From positions 1 through 32,253 of the forward strand of contig CANQLG010000023.1 in assembly GCA_947624645.1 (NCBI GenBank): a stretch of DNA of 32,253 bases, written 5' to 3'. Source of the stretch: Candidatus Gastranaerophilales bacterium. Its GTDB lineage: Bacteria > Cyanobacteriota > Vampirovibrionia > Gastranaerophilales > Gastranaerophilaceae. The notes under the pieces were generated by a model. It was given only the letters and a program-made list of their open reading frames with translations, made no database searches and was not told where the DNA came from. How positions within the stretch are numbered: the stretch's first letter is position 1; each line of letters begins with the position of its first letter. Positions 7,424 through 14,951 of this stretch are shown here, one piece after another. The position numbers and the translations under genes were made by a program.

Positions 7424-8370
7424 TGCTGAAAGATATTATTATTAAGAACAATATTGAACTGGTTTTACCTTTTTTATTCGGATATGATTTTTTAATTCCT
7501 ATAATGAAAGAACTTTTGAAAGAAGAGTTTTCTGCTTTTAAATATGTATATGGATCACCTTCTTGTGAATGGAATAGCGGCAGGTTCCCCATTATAAGTA
7601 TGGATTGTTCTAAATTGGATTATGTAGACACGTATTTTAAACAACTTAGAGATATAAATTTAACTCCAACATTAACATTTAATAATATTTCTATAAATGA
7701 ACAACAATTAAAAGATGAATTTTGTAATAATTTACTTGATATCGCTTATGAGAATAATTGTTATTTTATAGTATCTTCTGATGAACTATTCAATCATATA
7801 AAACAAAGCTATAAAGATGCTGTACTTATTTGCTCAGTTATAAAATCGTTAGCTGCATACGCAGAAAATACAAATTTCGATGAAACAGGATTTTATAATG
7901 AGATGCTTGATAAGTATGATATAATCGTTTTAAGACCTGAATATGTTATTGATAATATAGATAATATTGATAAATTAATTAAAGATATTTCCAGAGTTGA
8001 GGTATTAGCTAATCAAAGTTGTGCATATAATTGTAAATATCACAAAGAACATTATAAATTAATTTATGAGAGAATTAATAATATAATATCTGGTGAACAA
8101 TTTATAAATATATTGGATCATATGTGTCCTAAAAATGACGAATCATATAAATCTGTTCAAATGACTAATGAATTATTTGAAAAAGCTATAAATAAAGGTA
8201 TAAAGAAGATTAAGATACAAGGCAGAAATTTAAATCTTAATGTACTTTTTAATGATTTATATAATTATATTATCGATAATACAAAATGGACAAAAGATGA
8301 AATACGTAATAAAGCCAATTCAATATTACCGGGATTTCTTAATGAAAATTTCTCATATACTACATCCTAG
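7423..8370 (+). CDS. U32-like Cys-containing protein (paralogue B)
   Basis: A 315-aa paralogue of the protein at 2389-3384. It keeps the four shared cysteines (C48, C200, C204 in NQSCAYNCKYHKEHY, and C235 in MCPKN) and the KIKIQGR segment at 262-268. It begins on the last base of the maturase stop codon, so the two are translationally coupled. The Cys arrangement and the NQ.C...C...HY block recall U32/UbiU-type Fe-S proteins; some of those (UbiUV, RlhA) are oxygen-independent hydroxylases, but that function is only a possibility here. It lacks C20 of its paralogue and has extra cysteines (C62, C101, C113, C137). Presence in both arms suggests that two related steps, or a heteromer, are part of this pathway. 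Confidence 0.85.
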   Translation: MLKDIIIKNNIELVLPFLFGYDFLIPIMKELLKEEFSAFKYVYGSPSCEWNSGRFPIISMDCSKLDYVDTYFKQLRDINLTPTLTFNNISINEQQLKDEFCNNLLDIAYENNCYFIVSSDELFNHIKQSYKDAVLICSVIKSLAAYAENTNFDETGFYNEMLDKYDIIVLRPEYVIDNIDNIDKLIKDISRVEVLANQSCAYNCKYHKEHYKLIYERINNIISGEQFINILDHMCPKNDESYKSVQMTNELFEKAINKGIKKIKIQGRNLNLNVLFNDLYNYIIDNTKWTKDEIRNKANSILPGFLNENFSYTTS

Positions 8371-8427
8371 AGGTATTATTTCAACTTGAGAATAAGCTTA
8401 TATACAATATATACGTATTATAAACGA

Positions 8428-9522
8428 TTATATGTTTTCAGGTATTTCAGAAGAAAGGCAGTGTATTCCTCCACCTAATTTATAGAGCATTTCTTCTGAC
8501 AGATAATTGTTGTCGCCATCTACAAAGTAGATATGATTAGGTTTAATGTAGGGAGATATTATTTGCTTATAATAATCTTCAATGTTACCTCCGGCTTTTT
8601 TAAGAATTTCTTGAGATATATTATACATTCTTTCAGTTAAAGTACCATTTGTTATATATACAAGTTCATTATTTTTATTCTTTAATACATTTGCATTTAT
8701 AAAATTACAACTGTGCTTTAGCCTTTTGTTATAATTATATATTCTTCCTGGTACTCTTATAACTTCATATCCGTTTGCTGTTAATTTTTCTTCGACCTTT
8801 TTATCATAATGTTTATCATTAGAATTGATGGCTTGTTTAAAATCTCGGATAAGCTTTTTTAGCCCTATAATAGTATTTTTTATTTGAACAGATTCTGAAT
8901 ATGATAATTGTTGATTTGTCATATTGCCCGAATAATTTTCTACATTTGCGAGTATTTGCTTTAACATTGACAAAGACATATTATCATCTGCAAGAAGAAC
9001 TCTTTTATTATCTAATGGTCTTATAAATAAATCTATATGAAAATCCATCTGAGGTATAGTAATAACCCTGTCAACATTATATGCACATTTTATTTCTTCT
9101 AATGTGTGTTCTTGAAGTTCATCTTCTCCAATTATAAGTTCATTTCTGTCACCGTTTTTTACTATATACATATTGCCGCCTTCTATATTCGGGGCTTTTT
9201 CGTTGCTCTTATTTATTGTGCAATTCGGTAATATACCGGATATATGCTTAAATAAGTTAATACAATATTCAAGCTTATCATTATAGTGAAAAAATAGTTT
9301 GTTTTTATAAATCGTAACTATATCTTGTGCCCATATAGTCCATTTGTTTGCATTTTTATCTTTATTTTTGAATAAAAATATTTTAAATCCTTCTTGGTCT
9401 CCGATTGATTGCATTTTTTTTGCAATTTGTCCTTCGTCTGTGGTCATCAAAAATCCGCGAAGTCTTCTTGCATCGTATCCCTTAAAAGAATATTTATTTG
9501 TTGTTGAAATATCAATTTCCAT
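8428..9522 (-). CDS. Agmatine/peptidylarginine deiminase-fold protein
   Basis: A 364-aa protein with the motif series of the guanidino-group-modifying superfamily (agmatine deiminase, bacterial peptidylarginine deiminase). It has WAQD at 64-67 in place of the usual W.RD, EGGN at 114-117, FHID at 161-164 (H162, D164), NANV at 276-279, and a C-terminal GGGIHCLSSEIP with the putative nucleophile C355. These enzymes hydrolyse or transfer guanidino groups, for example arginine to citrulline. Residues 185-250 form a long helical insert. No signal peptide is visible, so it is probably cytoplasmic. It is convergent with the peptide locus, and the peptide core has one Arg; a link is speculative. The start ATG has no clear ribosome site. 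Confidence 0.75.
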   Translation of the reverse strand: MEIDISTTNKYSFKGYDARRLRGFLMTTDEGQIAKKMQSIGDQEGFKIFLFKNKDKNANKWTIWAQDIVTIYKNKLFFHYNDKLEYCINLFKHISGILPNCTINKSNEKAPNIEGGNMYIVKNGDRNELIIGEDELQEHTLEEIKCAYNVDRVITIPQMDFHIDLFIRPLDNKRVLLADDNMSLSMLKQILANVENYSGNMTNQQLSYSESVQIKNTIIGLKKLIRDFKQAINSNDKHYDKKVEEKLTANGYEVIRVPGRIYNYNKRLKHSCNFINANVLKNKNNELVYITNGTLTERMYNISQEILKKAGGNIEDYYKQIISPYIKPNHIYFVDGDNNYLSEEMLYKLGGGIHCLSSEIPENI

Positions 9523-9532
9523 AATGTCAAAA

Positions 9533-9554
9533 AATAATAATATGAATTATTATT
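9533..9554. repeat. Inverted repeat upstream of deiminase-fold gene
   Basis: AATAATAA, a 6-base spacer, then TTATTATT form a perfect 8-bp stem just upstream of the start codon at 9522. It may be a leader hairpin or an operator. It is not a terminator, since no T-run follows on either strand. Confidence 0.3.
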
Positions 9555-9597
9555 GATAGGGAATATCATTATTTTTTACAAATCTTTATTGAATTAA

Positions 9598-10023
9598 TTA
9601 TTTATTAAGCCTTTGTCCTTTTATTTCAATAAGATTGATATTGTATTTATCACATAAAATTTTTGCACGATTAAAGTATTTATAATCTTCCTGAGAATTT
9701 ATTATTAAAGCTAAACAAGGTTTTTTACCTGTACTTTGTGCATACCATAAGGCTTGACCTATACCTTCATACCATTTTTTTGCCCAATCAAATTCGCATG
9801 CCTCAGTTTGAGTTAAGCAATCTATTCGGGTTTTATCGGGTAATACATATTCGACTGTTCCTTTGCAGTATGCATTAACATAGTCTGATTCATGCCAAGT
9901 TTCAATTATGGGAGAAGTTATATCAATGTCTTTATTCAATATACAATATTGATAAAATACGACTATTGCAATAATTATAAATATGATTTTTTTTATAAAT
10001 TTTATATATTTCTTCTTAAACAT
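9598..10023 (-). CDS. Membrane-anchored small protein, nuclease-like domain
   Basis: A 141-aa protein (147 aa if the ATG at 10041 is used). A Lys-rich N-terminus is followed by one hydrophobic segment, about IIFIIIAIVVFYQYCI, so it is a signal anchor with the rest outside the cytoplasm. The soluble part has TRIDCLTQTEACEFDWAKK, then WYEGIGQALWYAQSTGKKP and an Ile/Leu-rich strand. That pattern (Asp, then Glu-x-Asp...Lys, then Y-A-x-x-T-G-K) recalls PD-(D/E)XK-type proteins, but the export signal and the short length argue for a different role. The start at 10023 is preferred because an extended -10 at 10047-10055 would place the transcript start almost on the upstream ATG, and GGGA precedes the inner one. 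Function unknown. Confidence 0.7.
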   Translation of the reverse strand: MFKKKYIKFIKKIIFIIIAIVVFYQYCILNKDIDITSPIIETWHESDYVNAYCKGTVEYVLPDKTRIDCLTQTEACEFDWAKKWYEGIGQALWYAQSTGKKPCLALIINSQEDYKYFNRAKILCDKYNINLIEIKGQRLNK

Positions 10024-10046
10024 TGGCTTTTTGCATCCCATACAGG

Positions 10047-10055
10047 ATTATACCA
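10047..10055 (-). promoter_or_regulatory. Candidate extended -10 promoter (TGG-TATAAT)
   Basis: Read on the minus strand this is TTTGG followed by TATAAT, the same extended -10 seen at 18033-18041 on the plus strand. It lies directly upstream of the membrane-anchored protein gene. A -35 box is not evident. Confidence 0.4.
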
Positions 10056-10084
10056 AATATTTTGGGTATAAAAAATTTATTTTT

Positions 10085-10801
10085 TTATTCAAAAATCATT
10101 TTTTGAATAATTTTTTGGAAATCTTTAACCCGCATAAAAGAAAATGCTTCAACGGCATCTAAATTCTTTAATAATCCTCTATATGAATTCAATCCTATAA
10201 TTTTATCTGCATAATTCTTTGATATTGTTTGAGATTGGTGGCAGTTAATTATTTGTTTTTTCATATCAATAACTTTTGATATATCAACATAATATTGCGG
10301 CATATTTATGGTTGACCATACTTCATAATAGGCTATATTCAGATTGCTTTTATATTCAGAGTGTTTAAGTTTATTGCTTAATAACAAACTTACAGCTTTA
10401 TGGTCTTTGTGCTGGTCAAAAATATAAGGAATGAAAATTATGTCGTATGAAGAAATATCTATTGTATCAAATTCTTTTTGCCCGTTAATAATATTTTTAT
10501 CCCGTAAATTGAGCATTTTTAAATTATTAATTTCTGCAAGTGCCATAGCTTTTTGCATTTCTTGTTTTCTTATATCGCTATCATCACCGTGAGTGAGGCA
10601 AACAACATCAAAGAATTTGGGATACATTGATAATAAACCGCCGCAACCGATGCTTTCATCATCAGGGTGCGGTGCAATTACTAAATATTTTTCATTCTCT
10701 TTTGGAATAAATTCCATAGGTTTTATATTTGTACCGAAAAAAGGATTATAAATCTTATTTAGCAAAAGCCTGTATAATATTTTCATAAATATCTTCTTCA
10801 T
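10085..10801 (-). CDS. PIG-L/LmbE-family deacetylase
   Basis: A 238-aa zinc-dependent deacetylase of the PIG-L family. The N-terminal metal site is APHPDDE at 43-49, and the downstream site is DQHKDH in FIPYIFDQHKDHKAV. Family members remove the acetyl group from N-acetylglucosamine units of lipids, mycothiol/bacillithiol precursors or antibiotics. About 35 hydrophobic and basic residues precede the catalytic domain and may touch the membrane. It is transcribed toward the membrane-anchored small protein, with a 61-nt gap holding that gene's own promoter candidate. The substrate is not evident from the context. A TATAAT just upstream suggests a very short leader. Confidence 0.9.
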   Translation of the reverse strand: MKKIFMKILYRLLLNKIYNPFFGTNIKPMEFIPKENEKYLVIAPHPDDESIGCGGLLSMYPKFFDVVCLTHGDDSDIRKQEMQKAMALAEINNLKMLNLRDKNIINGQKEFDTIDISSYDIIFIPYIFDQHKDHKAVSLLLSNKLKHSEYKSNLNIAYYEVWSTINMPQYYVDISKVIDMKKQIINCHQSQTISKNYADKIIGLNSYRGLLKNLDAVEAFSFMRVKDFQKIIQKMIFE

Positions 10802-10883
10802 AAATTTATTATATACAAAAATGTTTAATTTGTGAGATAAGTTATGAAAATGCCTAAAAATTACTTGGGTATCTCTTTGAGTG

Positions 10884-11879
10884 TTATTTTATTGAATATC
10901 CCCGTTCCATAACGGAGGTTGTATATGGCGGCATACCAAAATCCATATTGTTTTCATGGCATGTCTTTTTTACATAGTCTGAAATTTCGTAGTAGTGCTT
11001 GGGAATTGTAAAAGCTTTATCAATAATATCACGGTAATCGATATCTAAAACTATTATTTTAATACCTATTTCAACCATCAAATTCATAAACTTTTTAATT
11101 TCTTCCATATTATCGTTATAACCATTTACGATGATATATTTTATTATTATTGAATCATTGCCGGCTTTAACAATGTATTTTTTTAAGTTTTCAACGGATT
11201 TGTCGAATTTATCGACTTGTTTAATTTTTAAATAGGTTTCACGGCATCCCGAGTCAAGTGCTGTACATAGCTCTCCCTTTTTCGCAGCTAAAAGTCTTTC
11301 TATTATGGGCATATATACTATGTTATTAGTCGGAATATATATTGTTCCTACACCTCTTGTCAAAAAAGTATGTATAATATCTTCATGGTTTTTCAGGCAT
11401 GAAATATTTCCACCCTGAAAATCTATATAAAGGTTTTGGGTATCAATTAGATTATTATCATAAAGTTCATTAATAAATTTTAAAACATCATATAAAACGG
11501 GTTTATTTTCATCTTCTATTATTTTTTCAAAAGTTCTGTTACCCTGTGTGCAGTATATACAAGCACAATTGCACTGAGTGTAGTGGTTAAGCGTAATTTT
11601 ATTAATTCTAAAATCAGTTTGCTTTTTATATTCCGTAATATGTACGCAGTTTTGGCATTTATCTGGAATTTTACCCGATTTAAACATCTCTATATAGTGT
11701 TTTTTGGCTTTTATAAATTCTTTAATTGAGTCTTTTGTTGATAAATTACTGACTAAAGCAGGGCCTATGTTTGCGCTGCAGCAAGGTTCTAAAGTGTCTC
11801 TTGATGTAAAGTGCAAATGGTTGTTCAATAATGGACACATCAAAGATTTTTTATTCTTGAATATATTTAATAAACTCAT
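10884..11879 (-). CDS. Radical SAM protein, array family B (GGN variant)
   Basis: A 331-aa member of the rSAM array. The N-terminal auxiliary cysteines are C15, C33, C34 and the pair C75/C78 (KCQNC). The rSAM motif is CNCACIYC (C103, C107, C110). The usual GGE is FQGGNIS, so the Glu that normally contacts SAM is Asn. It shares the family signature SGCRETYLKIKQVDKF and a KYIIVNGYND segment. It is closest to the genes at 11902 and 21559, which share LNN/LNE and CCS...GP near the N-terminus. It is divergent from 11902 with only 22 bases between starts, and no ribosome site is visible, so the mRNA may be leaderless. Substrate unknown. Confidence 0.85.
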   Translation of the reverse strand: MSLLNIFKNKKSLMCPLLNNHLHFTSRDTLEPCCSANIGPALVSNLSTKDSIKEFIKAKKHYIEMFKSGKIPDKCQNCVHITEYKKQTDFRINKITLNHYTQCNCACIYCTQGNRTFEKIIEDENKPVLYDVLKFINELYDNNLIDTQNLYIDFQGGNISCLKNHEDIIHTFLTRGVGTIYIPTNNIVYMPIIERLLAAKKGELCTALDSGCRETYLKIKQVDKFDKSVENLKKYIVKAGNDSIIIKYIIVNGYNDNMEEIKKFMNLMVEIGIKIIVLDIDYRDIIDKAFTIPKHYYEISDYVKKTCHENNMDFGMPPYTTSVMERGYSIK

Positions 11880-11885
11880 AAAAAT

Positions 11886-11895
11886 ATTATATAAT
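11886..11895. promoter_or_regulatory. Overlapping divergent -10 elements
   Basis: The 22-base gap between two divergent rSAM genes contains ATTATATAAT, which gives a TATAAT on each strand. Transcription starts would fall at or next to both start codons, so both messages would be leaderless or nearly so. -35 boxes would lie inside the coding regions and are not clear. Confidence 0.4.
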
Positions 11896-11901
11896 GGAAT
11901 T

Positions 11902-12894
11902 ATGAAAAAAAGTTATTATTGCAAAAGATTAAATGAAACATTAAATTTTGATGCACTCAAAGTCTTTTATTGCTGTGCAACAAGAACAGGTCCGTCTATT
12001 GATGTGCCGGAACCAAAGCATGTAAAAGATATTATAAAAAAACGTAATTTTCTGATAAAACAACTTGACCATGGGCAAATCCCCCATGAGTGTGAGGGAT
12101 GTTTTGATTTAAAAGAAAAAGAACATCAGGAGTATGGCGGCTTCAAATTTTTTACCAAAATGCCTAAAGCTAATCTTATTATAGTAAAACATTTTAAACA
12201 GTGTGACTGTGCTTGTATATATTGTTGTGAGCAATATTTATCAAAAAGAAAAATAGTGCTTAAACCCCAAAAAAGTGATTATTATGATTTATTACCGATA
12301 ATAAAAGAATTGTATAAACAAAATATTATAGACAAAAAAGAGCTTGATGTTCATTTTCAGGGTGGGAATATTAGTGTGCTTGATGAGTTTGAACCATTAC
12401 TCAATACTTTCATGGAAAATGGAGTCAAAAGGGTAGAAATAGCTACTAACGGTATACAATATTTGCCTCAAATTGCTCAAATAGCAAATAGAACTTTTGT
12501 GGATGTTAATATTTCCATAGATTCCGGCTGCCGTGAAACATTTAGAAAAATTAAAACTGTTGATAAATTTGATGATGTTGTTGAAAATCTAAAAAAATAT
12601 GTAAAATTGCCTATTCTTTTAAGATTAAAATATATTCTTGTGCGAGGCGTAAACGATAGTATAGATGAATTAACCAAATATATTGATTTAATGCAAGAAA
12701 TCGGAATAAAAAATTCAGAACTTATGATTGATCAATGTGACAATGAATTTATTCAAAACGGAGAGTTTAAAATACCGGATTATTATTATGAACTGTTTAA
12801 ATTCTATAAGGAAAAATGTGCTCAAGCAGGTATTGAAGCTAATATTTGGGATTATATTAAAAAAATTTTAGATAAAGGCTCATTTTTTAAGTAA
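11902..12894 (+). CDS. Radical SAM protein, array family B (GGN variant)
   Basis: A 330-aa rSAM protein starting at the ATG at 11902. The frame is open further upstream, but only as the antisense of the neighbouring gene. Auxiliary cysteines are C7, C24, C25 and C64/C67 (CEGC). The rSAM motif is CDCACIYC (C101, C105, C108) with an extra Cys right after it. The GGE position reads FQGGNISVL, as in the gene at 10884. The core has SIDSGCRETFRKIKTVDKF and KYILVRGVND. Its last 15 bases overlap the end of the convergent gene at 12880. Together with 10884 and 21559 it forms a subgroup with an altered SAM-binding loop. Substrate unknown. Confidence 0.85.
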   Translation: MKKSYYCKRLNETLNFDALKVFYCCATRTGPSIDVPEPKHVKDIIKKRNFLIKQLDHGQIPHECEGCFDLKEKEHQEYGGFKFFTKMPKANLIIVKHFKQCDCACIYCCEQYLSKRKIVLKPQKSDYYDLLPIIKELYKQNIIDKKELDVHFQGGNISVLDEFEPLLNTFMENGVKRVEIATNGIQYLPQIAQIANRTFVDVNISIDSGCRETFRKIKTVDKFDDVVENLKKYVKLPILLRLKYILVRGVNDSIDELTKYIDLMQEIGIKNSELMIDQCDNEFIQNGEFKIPDYYYELFKFYKEKCAQAGIEANIWDYIKKILDKGSFFK

Positions 12895-13899
12895 ATTCTT
12901 TATTCTCTGTATTAATGAAAGTTTAACGGGTTTTAAATTTTTAAGATAATCATTTATAAAACAGTGTTCATCTTTAAAAATTGGGTCAGTAAGAATTTTA
13001 ACAAGTTCGTTATGTTTAGGGTGTGTATCAAGTGTTACATCCAAATCCTTTTCAAGTTCATCGGATTGAATTTGTCTGTGGTAATTGATGAAAAATGCAG
13101 TACCATCCATTTCTTTTGCAAATTTAACAAAATCTTTCATCTCTTTATAATTTAATGCAGTTACAACAAAATTTAATTGAAGAGCATTTATTTTTCCCTG
13201 TTTTTTTAGAGATGATAAATATTTAACATTTTCTGTAACGGCTTTAAAATTTCCCCTTTCAACAAGTTTATTATATGTTTTTTCAGTTGATGCATGTATT
13301 GAAATTATTGCATAATCTAATCTGTCTTCAAGTCCGAGTTTTTGTGTTGTTTCTTTTGTAAATAAAATTCCGTTTGAAATTATTCCAAACTTTATATCAG
13401 GATTTATATTAATAATTTTCTTTAATATTTCAACAGAGTGTTTGCTTGCGAATAATTCACCTGCGGAATTTAATTCAACAAGCTCTGCGTTTTGAATTAT
13501 GGGAGTAAAAATCTTATCAAAATTATCTTCTATACGTTTTTCTTTTTGGCGGTTATATTCTTCTTCTTCTTTGTTTTTTTCATTGCGGCAAAAGATACAG
13601 CGTACATTACAGTGCCTATCATAACTGAATTCTATACGTTTGGGGTACGGTGCAGTATAACTTGGCGTAATATTTTCATAAGCAGGGTCACAAACATCTA
13701 ATTTACAATATTTATAATTATTTTCAATAAATTGTTTCCGAAATTCTTTTGCTTTATCTCCGTTCCATATTTCGTCAAATGATTGTTCAAATATATTTCC
13801 GAACGAATAAAAATCAGTCCAAAAACAGCAGCAACAATATATTTCTCCCGTATTTTGTACTTGAATACTGTTAAAAGGATGTTTACATATATTATTCAT
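12880..13899 (-). CDS. Radical SAM protein, array family A (N-terminal SPASM-like)
   Basis: A 339-aa rSAM protein, start ATG at 13899; a TTG two codons upstream is possible. Residues 1-75 look like a SPASM domain placed in front of the rSAM core: C5, GEIYCCCC (C22-C25), SFGNIFEQSFDEIWNG, FR, then C65 and C70. The rSAM motif is CNVRCIFC (C97, C101, C104), and the SAM-loop reads SAGELFAS. SIHASTEKTYNKLVERGNF replaces the family B D.G..ET signature. The C-terminus ends in a basic amphipathic tail (LKPVKL...RIKNLLKK) shared with the other two family A genes. No ribosome site is seen and a TATAAT lies just upstream, so the message may be leaderless. Confidence 0.85.
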   Translation of the reverse strand: MNNICKHPFNSIQVQNTGEIYCCCCFWTDFYSFGNIFEQSFDEIWNGDKAKEFRKQFIENNYKYCKLDVCDPAYENITPSYTAPYPKRIEFSYDRHCNVRCIFCRNEKNKEEEEYNRQKEKRIEDNFDKIFTPIIQNAELVELNSAGELFASKHSVEILKKIININPDIKFGIISNGILFTKETTQKLGLEDRLDYAIISIHASTEKTYNKLVERGNFKAVTENVKYLSSLKKQGKINALQLNFVVTALNYKEMKDFVKFAKEMDGTAFFINYHRQIQSDELEKDLDVTLDTHPKHNELVKILTDPIFKDEHCFINDYLKNLKPVKLSLIQRIKNLLKK

Positions 13900-13910
13900 A
13901 AACAAATTGT

Positions 13911-13918
13911 ATTATAAT
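13911..13918. promoter_or_regulatory. Palindromic -10 shared by divergent genes
   Basis: ATTATAAT is its own reverse complement and supplies a TATAAT to both strands between the genes at 12880 and 13956. For the minus gene the transcript would begin about five bases before the start codon; for the plus gene the leader would be about 30 bases and include GGAGG. Confidence 0.4.
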
Positions 13919-13955
13919 ATTGTTAATATGGCAAAGTATATTTGGAGGTTTTAAT

Positions 13956-14951
13956 TTGAAATATGTAAGCTGTTCAAATATCCAAAACGGATTAAGATTT
14001 GAATATAATTGCATTAAGCTGTGTTGTTTTATGGGAAATAATACACCTGAGCCGTTGTTTATAAAAAAAGATTACTGGGGTGAAAAATTAAACTGGAATG
14101 AACTCCTTGCCAATATAAATGAAATTAGAGAAAATTTTAAAAAAGGGATAATTGACAGTCACTGTAAAGGTTGTTTTGCTTTAACCGAGCAAGATTGGGA
14201 TAATAATACAAAATTTAAATGGATTCAAATAGCACACTGGAGTGAATGCAATTGTAATTGTACATATTGTTACAGGCTACAAAATGATTTTGTAAAACCT
14301 AAAAAACGATATAAAATTATGCCGATAATTAAAGAACTGGACAAAATGGGAATGATTGACTACTCTGGAGAACTGGCATATTCCGGAGGCGAACCTGCAA
14401 GTTTAAGAGAATTTGATGATATAACAAACTTTTTCATTAAAAAAGGTGAAAAAAATATAATGGTGCATACTAATGCTATAAAACCCGTTAAATCTGTTCT
14501 TAAAGGATTGAAAACAGATACTTTGTCGGTTACTGCAAGTGTTGACTGTGGAGATCGGCAAAAATTCAAACAAATAAAACAAGTTGATGCTTATAATAAA
14601 GTTATGGATACATTAAAAAAATACGTTAACGCTCAGGGAAATAATAAAAAAATGGTTCGTTCCAAGTATATAATTATTCCTAAAGTTAATGATACGGTTG
14701 AAGATGTTAATAAATGGCTTGATGAAACTCAAAAAATAGGTATTCAGCAGGTAATTATAGATTTTGAATCCGATTGGCTTGAAAGAAATAAAAATGATAT
14801 TCCGTCATACATTGATGACCTCTATGATTATATAGTGGCAACTGTAAAACAGAGAGGACTTGATATTCAATTCTATGGGGTCGCTAATCAATACAGAACA
14901 CTAAAAGGCAAAGATTTAGATGTCGGAATCGGGCTTCATCAGGGAGAATAA
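13956..14951 (+). CDS. Radical SAM protein, array family B
   Basis: A 331-aa rSAM protein. The start is TTG at 13956, chosen because a perfect GGAGG (13944-13948) lies seven bases upstream and because the N-terminus then aligns with its relatives (KYVSC, compare SYKSC and RYKSC). Auxiliary cysteines are C6, C19, C23/C24 and C70/C73 (CKGC). The rSAM motif is CNCNCTYC (C98, C102, C105), followed by YSGGEPASL. Further signatures are SVDCGDRQKFKQIKQVD and KYIIIPKVND. The last 36 bases overlap the 3' end of the convergent gene at 14916, the longest coding overlap in the array. Substrate unknown. Confidence 0.85.
   Translation: MKYVSCSNIQNGLRFEYNCIKLCCFMGNNTPEPLFIKKDYWGEKLNWNELLANINEIRENFKKGIIDSHCKGCFALTEQDWDNNTKFKWIQIAHWSECNCNCTYCYRLQNDFVKPKKRYKIMPIIKELDKMGMIDYSGELAYSGGEPASLREFDDITNFFIKKGEKNIMVHTNAIKPVKSVLKGLKTDTLSVTASVDCGDRQKFKQIKQVDAYNKVMDTLKKYVNAQGNNKKMVRSKYIIIPKVNDTVEDVNKWLDETQKIGIQQVIIDFESDWLERNKNDIPSYIDDLYDYIVATVKQRGLDIQFYGVANQYRTLKGKDLDVGIGLHQGE

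Noticed and set aside
7251-7592. 113-codon minus-strand open frame with His/Asn-rich sequence
   Set aside because: It is antisense to the maturase and the U32-like gene; its composition reflects the reverse of their codons.
9598-10023. Confident call as a PD-(D/E)XK nuclease
   Set aside because: The (D/E)-x-K triad is not clean and the protein is membrane-anchored; kept as a resemblance only.
11704-11901. Open frame upstream of the rSAM gene at 11902
   Set aside because: It is the antisense of the divergent rSAM gene; the protein family begins at the ATG at 11902 (KKSYYC).
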